Shown in pieces: positions 45,169 through 54,976 of a DNA stretch of 64,000 nt. Location of the stretch: positions 1,426,001 through 1,490,000 of the forward strand of contig NZ_CP149817.1 of assembly GCF_037935975.1 (NCBI RefSeq). Direction: 5' to 3'. The position numbers were made by a program, and so were the translations under genes. The notes under the pieces are model-generated. The model searched no databases, was not told the origin of the DNA, and was given only the letters and a program-made list of their open reading frames with translations. Position 1 is the stretch's first letter. The number at the start of each line of letters is the position of its first letter. The stretch is from Teredinibacter turnerae. Its GTDB lineage: Bacteria; Pseudomonadota; Gammaproteobacteria; Pseudomonadales; Cellvibrionaceae.

Positions 45169-47148
45169 CTACTGCGCGGCGTCCACACCATCATTTAACG
45201 CGTTCATTGTTTGCGTGTCGAATACCGTATTGCTATCGCGGTCGAATATGCCAGATGAGTGATTATTCAAGCCGCCGGCATCCCAGTAGAAAGGCATCAG
45301 GCCGTGTTCAATCGCCGATTGGGTAACATATCTGTGCCAGTAAGCACGAGACTGCAAGTGTAACTGCAAGTTGTCGCCAGACAATTGGTCGGTGCGTCGC
45401 ATTGCAGAATATTCGCCGAGGACTACGGGAATCCCGTTATCCACGAACTGACTTTGCATCATCGCAAACAGTTCATCGACAAACGACTCTTCGCCCCAGG
45501 TTGGGTTGTGCGCTGTGTCGGTCGCTGAATGATTGCCTGACCCCCAGTAAAAGAACTGATTGCCCCAACCCGCATCTTCACCCATGAGAGTGAACTGGTA
45601 GGGTGTATAGAAATGGACTTCTGCCATAAGGCGTCCGGCAACAGTATCGGAAGGCATGCTGGACATCAGCTCGTAAGTGCGCTCGATATCGGTGTTGGGG
45701 CCTTGGATAACCAGAACACGGAAGGCGTTGCGACCACCGGTTTCACGCACGGCGTCTACGAATGTTTGGTGGTAGCTCATGAGCACCGCCATTTGTTCCG
45801 CACTGTCCACGTTGGGCTCATTCGCACTGGCGAACATCAGGCGGCCGTCAAAATCGCGCATTTCGGTGGCGATCTGCTGCCAGAAGGCGCGTTGCTTCGC
45901 ATTGTTCGCCGCCTGCATTTCTGGCGTAATGTTGTTTTCCAGCCAACCGCCGTCCCAATGGATATTGAGGACTACCGGCATGTCATTATCGATACACAGT
46001 TGCACAACGTCTTTAACGCGCGCCAGCCAGGCGTCGTCAATTTCCGCGGTGGCCTGATTTGCGTATTGATCCCAGGAGGCTGGAATGCGGATCGCGTCGA
46101 AGCCACTTTGCTTAACGAGTTCAATAAGCTGATTGTTAACCATCGGATTACCCCAGGCGGTTTCCCCGCCGATGGCTTCTAGCGTATTGCCAATATTCCA
46201 GCCCAGTGATATTCGGCTCGCCAGAGTTACGGCGTCAGCTTCCATCCCTGTCATGTCTGGAGCAATAGCGCTGGTGTTGTAGTCGGGATACAAGCCACCG
46301 GAACTGCTGGAGCTAGATGAACTCGAGCTGGACGAACTTGAGCTTGAGCTTGAACTCGAACTCGAGCTCGAGGAAGAACTTGAGCTGGAAGAACTTGACG
46401 AGGATGAACTGCTCGCACCGCTCGAGCTGGAGGAACTGCTTGAACTTGAGCTGGAGGAACTGCTCGACGTTGTACTGCCATTGCCACACTCGACACCGCC
46501 ATCGCCCCATTGTGCATTGCAGGTCTCGGCACCGATACAGCTTGCGTTATCTTCCCATCCCCATCCGCTGTCTTGATTCGCGCAAACCGCGTAGGTCGTG
46601 CCGTACCAATTACAAACGCACGCTTGCGTGCTGCCTGACGAAGAGCTTGACGAGCTCGAGCTGCTGGATGAGCTGGAACTGGATGAACTAGAGTTCGAAG
46701 AGCTACTGGAGCTTGAGGAACTTGAAGAACTGCTCGAGCTTGAAGAGCTGCTGGAGCTCGATGAAGAGCCGGTCTGGCCGTCAGCCGTGCACGCGGTGAT
46801 AGTTGCACTGGCGTCGTCACCGTTACCTTGCAGGCCAAAACTTACCGAGCCGCCTGCAGGAATCTGGCTATTCCAGCTCAAGGGCGTTGCGGTGTAGGGG
46901 TTGTTGCCGGATACCGTCGCAGACCAGCTACTGCTGACGCTGGTACCGTTATTGTGTTCCCAGCTTACCGCCCAGTTGCTTACGGTCGACGGGCTGTCGT
47001 TGGTGATCGTTATACTGGCGGTAAAACCACCGCCCCAATCGTTACTGATGTCGTAGTCACAGGTAAGTGCCAAAGCATTTTGCGCGCACAGCCAGGCTGC
47101 CACACAAGCGCCCAGGCGCAAAAGTGGGTTTCGCAGTCGAGTCAACAT
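45169..47148 (-). CDS. Secreted GH5 endoglucanase with CBM2 and CBM10
   Basis: Endo-acting β-1,4-glucanase. Order: signal peptide (1-27), CBM2 (about 28-125, CDYDISNDWGGGFTASITI), poly-serine linker, CBM10 (about 174-222, CVCNWYGTTYAVCAN ... GWGWEDNASCIG), very long poly-serine linker (about 226-284), GH5 barrel (about 290-659). Catalytic Glu residues are seen in SANEPNVDS (acid/base) and VVLGEYSAMRR (nucleophile), with NIHWDGGWLENN also typical. The domain order is like the GH45 protein, but the catalytic family is different. It could be processive or not; sequence alone does not say. Confidence 0.95.
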   Translation of the reverse strand: MLTRLRNPLLRLGACVAAWLCAQNALALTCDYDISNDWGGGFTASITITNDSPSTVSNWAVSWEHNNGTSVSSSWSATVSGNNPYTATPLSWNSQIPAGGSVSFGLQGNGDDASATITACTADGQTGSSSSSSSSSSSSSSSSSSSSSSSSNSSSSSSSSSSSSSSSSSSSGSTQACVCNWYGTTYAVCANQDSGWGWEDNASCIGAETCNAQWGDGGVECGNGSTTSSSSSSSSSSSSSSSSGASSSSSSSSSSSSSSSSSSSSSSSSSSSSSSSSSSSSSSGGLYPDYNTSAIAPDMTGMEADAVTLASRISLGWNIGNTLEAIGGETAWGNPMVNNQLIELVKQSGFDAIRIPASWDQYANQATAEIDDAWLARVKDVVQLCIDNDMPVVLNIHWDGGWLENNITPEMQAANNAKQRAFWQQIATEMRDFDGRLMFASANEPNVDSAEQMAVLMSYHQTFVDAVRETGGRNAFRVLVIQGPNTDIERTYELMSSMPSDTVAGRLMAEVHFYTPYQFTLMGEDAGWGNQFFYWGSGNHSATDTAHNPTWGEESFVDELFAMMQSQFVDNGIPVVLGEYSAMRRTDQLSGDNLQLHLQSRAYWHRYVTQSAIEHGLMPFYWDAGGLNNHSSGIFDRDSNTVFDTQTMNALNDGVDAAQ

Positions 47149-47565
47149 AGAGGTGTCCTCGTTGAAGAGTTAAGAGTCGTTATTCGTTGTTGTGAAGCCC
47201 GGCGGTGATTCACACATTCAGGCTGTGCGCAAGGTACTGAATCGGGAGAAAAGGCTCGTAGCGGTTTTTCAAATTTCTCTGCTAAAGCGCGAAAAGTGAA
47301 AAAATTTTTGCCAAAAATGACAGTCAGTTTCTATACGTGCTATCTGAAACCAAAGCTGGATAGAACTCGCAGAAATATAATGTATACCCTGAAGTTTCTA
47401 ATACTCATTCAACAGAATGAATTGAATGAGTGTTAACAGGGCCCAGGTTTCTCTTGCAGCAATTTTTTTATATTAGGGTGTGAGAGCTTACTTTAGAAAG
47501 AGCTGTCGGGCGTTGCTCTCGGGCCTGCGTGGCCAGGGCCAATGGCAAGTGCGTGCGGCTTGGGC
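47149..47565. repeat. Intergenic region with a palindromic repeat
   Basis: At 47399-47435, TAATACTCATTC and GAATGAGTGTTA form an inverted repeat around AACAGAATGAATT. Closely similar elements are at 52881 and 58751. The rest is A/T-rich; promoters of the GH5 gene probably lie near 47150-47300. Confidence 0.6.
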
Positions 47566-48723
47566 TCAGCCGTCGTCGCTGTACGACTGCTTAAACACCT
47601 TGGGTGTACAGCCATACTCGTTTTTAAAGAGTTTATTGAAATAGGGTACATTTCTGTATCCCACGGAATAGGCTATTTCCGCTACACTGATATGTTTTTT
47701 CTCCGCTAACAGGCGCGCTGCTTCGGTGAGCCGAAGCTTGTTAAGATAAGCGCTGAATGTATAACCCAACTCGGCTTTTAACACGTCGTTTATCTTGGTG
47801 CGGCTAACCGCGAGCGAGGATATAGCGACGTCCAGATTTAGTTCCGGGTTCGCGTACTGGGTTGCCATATAACGCAAAATATTCTCTTTTTCCCTGTCTT
47901 TCTGTGGTTCGAGGGAGAGCTGTTTATAGGCGATCAACGGCCGGTCTTTTTGCATTTTTTCCTTGAGTGACTGAATCAAGGTTTTGGTATGCAGCCGTGC
48001 GACCCAGACACCAAACGAGATCCAGCACAAGGCCAGCAAAGCGATATAGCTATAGAAATACCCCCAATTACGGCCATGCAGGGTTAATTCCGCAACACGA
48101 ACTTCACTGTTTACATCGAGTGGGCTCTGGAACGAGTTACCGAAAGTGAAGCGGGGGACCTGGCTCAAATCGTAGCCTTGCTGCGAAAGCTCCAGGCCGT
48201 AGAGACTGAACCACCACTGGGGGGTCTCGAGCCGGGTGAGATCAATACTGACAGTGGACCATTGCTCATGGCAGGAAAAAAACGTGGTGGGCAGGCGGTA
48301 GGTGGAAATATCGTCGGGGTTGGAGACTTGCGGGTCAATAGTGAACAGCGCAAAGGTCAGTACATTTTCCCGAGAACATTGCACGCTGAATGTCAGGTGG
48401 CTATAGGGGCTCAGGTTTAAATAGCGATCCAGTTCACCCGTAGGAGCAAACACCAGCGCAAATGCGGTGTAGGGAAACTCAGCACCCTGTTTCAGGAGAA
48501 AGTCAAACACCAGGCTAAAGTGAGTTTCCTGAATGGCAATATGGGAGTTGCCTCCTTGCAGCTCGTCAGAAACCGCCTCTACGCTCCAGGGAGTGAAGCT
48601 GCGATTGTGGGGCAGCAGGGGGGCATGCCTGAAGGTGTAGCGCGCGCATAGCAGGCCGGTCAGTGCGCTAAACACCAACATACCAACCAGTGCGATGGCA
48701 ACTTTCTTATAAAAATTCAGCAT
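47566..48723 (-). CDS. Membrane-bound AraC-family regulator
   Basis: A 385-residue one-component regulator. Transmembrane helices are near 7-29 and 222-244, enclosing a periplasmic domain of about 190 residues of β-rich character. A cytoplasmic linker follows. The C-terminal AraC/XylS DNA-binding domain (about 285-385) has LAVSRTKINDVLKAELGYTFSAYLNKLRL in two parts, and ISVAEIAYSVGYRNVPYFNKLFKNEYGCTPKVF. A membrane sensor joined to AraC is a design seen in regulators of polysaccharide use. It lies between a cellulase gene and the PhoX-like gene; targets are unknown. Confidence 0.88.
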   Translation of the reverse strand: MLNFYKKVAIALVGMLVFSALTGLLCARYTFRHAPLLPHNRSFTPWSVEAVSDELQGGNSHIAIQETHFSLVFDFLLKQGAEFPYTAFALVFAPTGELDRYLNLSPYSHLTFSVQCSRENVLTFALFTIDPQVSNPDDISTYRLPTTFFSCHEQWSTVSIDLTRLETPQWWFSLYGLELSQQGYDLSQVPRFTFGNSFQSPLDVNSEVRVAELTLHGRNWGYFYSYIALLALCWISFGVWVARLHTKTLIQSLKEKMQKDRPLIAYKQLSLEPQKDREKENILRYMATQYANPELNLDVAISSLAVSRTKINDVLKAELGYTFSAYLNKLRLTEAARLLAEKKHISVAEIAYSVGYRNVPYFNKLFKNEYGCTPKVFKQSYSDDG

Positions 48724-49153
48724 TTTTTATTATATTTTAAGTGAATTTGACATGAGTAAGTTTGGGCTGCGGGGCACATACAGCTCAGACTGTTAACTTG
48801 CAGGTAATTCACACGTATAGCGTATGTGTATAGTATCGCACACGCCTTGCGCCTGCCATCGTACAAACTAATCGACACCCCTCCGTGCCTCCTGGTCAGC
48901 GAAAATCCTATCCATTAGAGAGAGGTAAATGGTAGTCCCTTCGTCCTACCATTGTTTTCCTCGTATTGGCGCCACTTTAGCGCCTAGTGTCGTCAAACCT
49001 TAATGTTTTTGTCACAAATTTAGCATTTTCGAGAAATATTACCCCTGCAAGATATGCGGTCACGAAAAACCCTAAAGCGTTGCTCAAACTGTGAACACAT
49101 GCACGGGTTTTTTATGAAACCTCCACAGACTCGTGACCTAACAGGTGAAATCG
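48724..49153. other. Intergenic region upstream of the PhoX-like gene
   Basis: About 430 bp between divergent genes. TGTCGTC (48988-48994) and TGTCACA (49010-49016) are spaced by 22 bp, two turns of helix, which recalls the 11-bp phasing of PhoB sites but is a weak match. No gene. Confidence 0.35.
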
Positions 49154-50986
49154 ATGAAAAGAAAAGCACTATATCTGGCTATGATGGCCATTTGTTCAGC
49201 CACCCTGATCGCATGTAGCGGCGACGACGGTAAAGACGGCGTTAACGGTACCGACGGCACCAACGGTCAGCCTGGCCAGGACGGTAAGGACGCGTACACC
49301 AACGACATCACCTTCTACGAAGTTGCGCCTGCAGTTACAGATACTGAAAAGAACACCATTCGCACCTCGACTAAATTAACGGTTGGTGGCGAGATGCAGA
49401 ATATTGATTACAGCACTTTGCTGTATACCGGTGATGAGGATAACGGCGAAGTCTATGGTCGTGTAAAAGACTACCAGGATAACGTAATCAAATATGAAGA
49501 TGAGTCCGACTACGTCTGTAACGGAACTGACGGCGGTGTAGGTTCTGGTTTGGATCACTTCAGTATTCTGCAGAAGAACGACAAACTCTACATGGTTTCT
49601 CAGTTTGAATGTTCTGTCGGTGCCATGTACATCAACGAACTAGAACAAGACGCGAATGGCGAGCTGAGCGCGAAAGAGGGCACCCTGCAATATGTGAGTC
49701 AGGCTGCTGAATTCGGTGGTTTCACCCATTGTGCGGGTATGACTACACCTTGGGAATCGCACCTGGGTTCCGAAGAATACGAACCAGATGCACGTAACCC
49801 TGGCGGCAAGTACTACGATGAAGTCAGCAACTACTTTTGGGCGGGCGATGCCAGTAAAAACAGCCCTTACTACTACGGTTGGACGCCAGAAGTACAGGTT
49901 AACGATGCTGGAGAAGCGGTTTATATGAAGCACTACTCGATGGGCCGTTTTGCCCATGAGCTTGCTTACGTCATGCCGGACGAGAAAACAGTCTATTTGT
50001 CTGATGACGGCACCAACGTTGGTTTGTTTATGTTTGTTGCCGATGAAGCTAAGGACTTGAGTGCCGGTACATTGTATGCCGCCAAGTGGTCGCAGGTTTC
50101 TGCTGAAGGTCTCGGTGATGCGGTTATCAGCTGGATCGATATGGGGCATGCTTCCAACGATCAGGTGCGTGCGGTTGTTGCAGCTCAGCCAGCGTTCTCC
50201 GACGTTTTTGATGTTGAAGATCAAGTGGATGGCGCTTGTGCCACCGCTGGCTTTACTCCAGTAACAACGGCTACTGGCTCAGAGTGCTTGAAGTTGAAAG
50301 ATATCGACGGATCGGGTGCGGTTGATGCGACTGACGGTGCACTAGCAGCACGCCTGGAAACGCGTCGTTATGCCGCAATGATGGGCGCAACAACTGAATT
50401 CCGTAAAGAAGAAGGTATTACCTTTAATGCGCGTGATAACAAGCTCTACGTTGCCATGTCTGATATTTCGAGTGGTATGGTTGACGACGAGGGTGATATT
50501 CAGGTTGAAACCAATCGTTGTGGTGGTGTTTATTCCATGAGCGTTGCTTTGGATGAGACCATCGGTTCAGCGTATGTGGCTTACAACATGAAAGGCTTGG
50601 TTGCTGGCCAATCTGCTGATTACACCGGAACCGCGTTAGAAGGCAATAGCTGTGATGTTGATGGTATAGCGAGCCCGGACAATGTTGCATTCCTAGAAGG
50701 TACCGACATTCTGGTTATCGGTGAGGATACGAGCTCCCACCCGAACGATATGGTTTGGGCTTACGACATCACTAAGAAGTCTTTGGCTCGCATCGCGACC
50801 ACGCCTTATGGTTCAGAAACCACGTCTCCATACTGGTACAAAGATATTAATGGCTTCGGCTACCTGACTCTGACCACTCAGCACCCATTTGGCGAAGTTG
50901 ATGATGATTACCAGCGTCCAGAAACCGTTGATATCCGTTCAACCGCAGGTTATGTAGGTCCTTTCGACTTTTCCAAACTCAAATAA
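49154..50986 (+). CDS. PhoX-like (DUF839) lipoprotein phosphatase
   Basis: A 610-residue lipoprotein: lipobox LIACS near residue 21, then a short collagen-like G-x-y stretch (GKDGVNGTDGTNGQPGQDG). The remainder is a PhoX-type β-propeller. Motifs similar to the family: FGGFTHCAGMTTPWESHLGSEEY (two parts; PhoX has GGxTPWGTxLxxEE), MGRFAHELAYV and VYLSDDGTNVGLFMFV, with EEGITFNARDNKLYVAMSD later. PhoX enzymes are alkaline phosphatases with iron and calcium. The match is partial, so a non-phosphatase relative is possible. The ATG at 49154 has AGGTGA upstream; a GTG at 49145 is in frame. A dihaem lipoprotein gene follows. Confidence 0.82.
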   Translation: MKRKALYLAMMAICSATLIACSGDDGKDGVNGTDGTNGQPGQDGKDAYTNDITFYEVAPAVTDTEKNTIRTSTKLTVGGEMQNIDYSTLLYTGDEDNGEVYGRVKDYQDNVIKYEDESDYVCNGTDGGVGSGLDHFSILQKNDKLYMVSQFECSVGAMYINELEQDANGELSAKEGTLQYVSQAAEFGGFTHCAGMTTPWESHLGSEEYEPDARNPGGKYYDEVSNYFWAGDASKNSPYYYGWTPEVQVNDAGEAVYMKHYSMGRFAHELAYVMPDEKTVYLSDDGTNVGLFMFVADEAKDLSAGTLYAAKWSQVSAEGLGDAVISWIDMGHASNDQVRAVVAAQPAFSDVFDVEDQVDGACATAGFTPVTTATGSECLKLKDIDGSGAVDATDGALAARLETRRYAAMMGATTEFRKEEGITFNARDNKLYVAMSDISSGMVDDEGDIQVETNRCGGVYSMSVALDETIGSAYVAYNMKGLVAGQSADYTGTALEGNSCDVDGIASPDNVAFLEGTDILVIGEDTSSHPNDMVWAYDITKKSLARIATTPYGSETTSPYWYKDINGFGYLTLTTQHPFGEVDDDYQRPETVDIRSTAGYVGPFDFSKLK

Positions 50987-51025
50987 GTTGTTTGGTTAGT
51001 TATCTCCACTTATTCGTGGAGCAGA

Positions 51026-51060
51026 AGCGGCGGGGTTTTCCTGCCGCTTTTTGTCTTTTT
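51026..51060 (+). terminator. Terminator-like hairpin between PhoX-like and dihaem genes
   Basis: AGCGGC (51026-51031) pairs with GCCGCT (51043-51048), followed by T-rich sequence. It may partly separate the two genes' expression; read-through could still occur since the next gene starts only 29 bp later. Confidence 0.8.
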
Positions 51061-51088
51061 ATTTCGACTTATATTTTTAGGTAGCACC

Positions 51089-52849
<1,761 letters not shown>

Positions 52850-53159
52850 AAGTTTATGCAGAGCGCATAACTAAGATATTTAGGGCCTGCTGACACTCTT
52901 TCGATTCATTCTGTTGCGGCTAAAATTTCGCTATCAAGTGATGCGGACCCCCGACGTTTGTAGTGTAGATTGTTTGGCATATCCCTATGCCTCACCCCTG
53001 CGGCGTTACACACTAAAACGCTCCCGGCGTTTTAGTGGTTCTTCCAAATGAGCGACACACAACGCTGAGAGCGGGATTTTAACCGCAACCCGCAGGACTG
53101 AGCCTGTATTTCAATGCTAATGCGTTATTTCTCGCTCATTTAGTTCGCTAAACAACAAC
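52850..53159. repeat. Region with a repeat end and a hairpin before the IS1380 remnant
   Basis: GGGCCTGCTGACACT...TTCGATTCATTCTGTTG at 52883-52916 resembles half of the palindrome at 58751-58800. Near 53010-53038 CACTAAAACGC and GCGTTTTAGTG form a perfect hairpin. Both could be part of an insertion element's end. Confidence 0.55.
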
Positions 53160-53869
53160 TTTAAATGCCCGGGTGGCGCTCAGCTTCCGTATCTTTTAAT
53201 CCACTATTTCGCAGTGGCTCCATTAGCGTATAAGCAAGACTCGAAAGCAACAGCCTGAATTGATTCGGCCATCAGTGTTGGCAACTGCTGCAATCGATGA
53301 ACAATCATTTTCGTTCTTTGATCTTATTTTCCATATCATCCCGTGCACAAGAGTGATCGCGGTAAAGTGCTTCCATTTCATAACCCAGGCGGGTTAAAAC
53401 AAAGCGTGCGTGATGAGCGGCGGCGAACAATTCGTACTTGCCAATCAATTGATATGCTTGTTTCCCCGCTACGAGCCTGATACTCATGAATTTCGATAAA
53501 ACACTTTTGGTTATCCTGTAAGTACTCAAAAGTTTCCCGCGTACATTCCTTCAGCTCAGCAACAGTCCCCTGCTTTTTCAGTGTTTCGTTTATGCTGTAA
53601 CCTACTAAGAAATCCACATCAGCCGCATCACACCATTGAATGGCGTGAGGATGATAAACCCCACTATCGCCCCGATAAATAATAGGTGAGGCCACGTCGG
53701 GCACAAACGTTTTACCCGCGACTTGAGCACAAAATATCTTAGCGGCGTACGTATGGATCTGCGCGGGGGGAGCCGGGTGCTCGGCTTCTCTGCCGTAAAT
53801 TAATGATGTATCGCTCAGCGTGAGAATGTACATCTTCATTTCTTTCATTTTTTTCCACTGTGAGTTCAA
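53160..53869 (-). pseudogene. IS1380-type transposase remnant A
   Basis: A broken transposase gene read on the minus strand. Blocks in order: IIYRGDSGVYHPHAIQWCDAADVDFLVGY (two parts, catalytic RxDSG region), NETLKKQGTVAELKECT, FNPPGL, then after a frame change RFVLTRLGYEMEALYRDHS and DDMENKIKERK, then past stops NQFRLLLSSLAYTLMEPLRN. These match the C-terminal half of IS1380-family DDE transposases. At least one frameshift and internal stops make it inactive. The N-terminal half is absent or unrecognisable. Confidence 0.85.
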
Positions 53870-54976
53870 TAACCCGCCATGAACTGAAAGTTCATACGAG
53901 CCCTAAAAAGTCAGGATTTTCGCACAAAGCTGCCAGATTTTTAGGGCGACTGCAAAATAGATTAGGAAGATCTATTTTGCCGCCGGGTTGATAGTATACG
54001 GCGAGCTACGTCATACAGTGTGTTCTCAGAACGTGTGTTTGATGTTCTTTACATTATTGGAATAGCTGGCTGTTCGTCGAACTGAGTCAACTGTGTGTGA
54101 TTGACGCCTCGCTATATGTGTTTTAGGTGTGGCTGGCTGATCAGGTCGTAGATGGAAAATATCGCTCCTGCGCGTCTAACTCTGTTAAAAACGATAACTT
54201 TTTCTGTTAACAGATTTATTGTTACTTCCAATCAACTGTTGCGTCCAGCGTCTAAATAGGTTTTTCCGCAATAGACTGAACTATTGTTGAGTAGTGTTAT
54301 TTTTGTCGCAAAGCTAACATCATAGAAAAACCGTGTGTAGTAATGAATCGATTCACGTTAAATGACGGTAGGGTGTGCCGCTAATTTCGGAACTATATAG
54401 TTTTCATCTTTTTAAATTTCTAATTCGTATTTACACTATTTTTCTTCGCGTCGTCGTAAGCTTTTTTATAGTAGACCTTCTCTTGACGCTCACTCTTTGA
54501 GCAACTTATACTCGACACGAACGATTCAACATCTTGAATCGTTCGTAGAGTGTTTTGGGAGTGGTTTTTTTATAATATAAAATATAGAGGCTTATAGTCG
54601 GTTACCCGTCTTTTCTAATAATAAATATAATGGCTGGCGTAATACTTCCGATCAGTTCCCGTGTTATAGAATCATCAGCATTAATCAGGACTCTTGTGTA
54701 GCGCAATGAGAGATTGATTTTTTTCAATGATAGACGCGTAGGCATTATGACTGGAACGTCATGATTTGCATGATTTTAGTGTCTTTCTAATATCCCTCGA
54801 TGTTTAAAGACAGACGGCCATAGGGCATATGTGCTTAGCGAAAGTGGCGTATCGTCGCGGGGGGAGATTTGCTATGCACTTCAACTGTTGTGAGCAACAC
54901 ATGAGGCTTGTTTTCTTTTATACCTTTTCAATTGTTAACAATTAACGCAAATAATTTAAAACATATAGGTATTATT
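53870..54976. other. 1.1-kb A/T-rich region without a gene
   Basis: No coding sequence is supported. It includes a perfect 12-bp stem hairpin, ACGAACGATTCA (54517-54528) with TGAATCGTTCGT (54535-54546), followed by T-rich sequence. This region leads into the G8-protein gene and may hold its control elements. Confidence 0.45.

Noticed and set aside
46251-46838. Repetitive Ala/Pro/Arg or Leu/Glu-rich frames over the poly-serine tracts
   Set aside because: These are other-frame readings of serine codon repeats, seen over every poly-serine linker.
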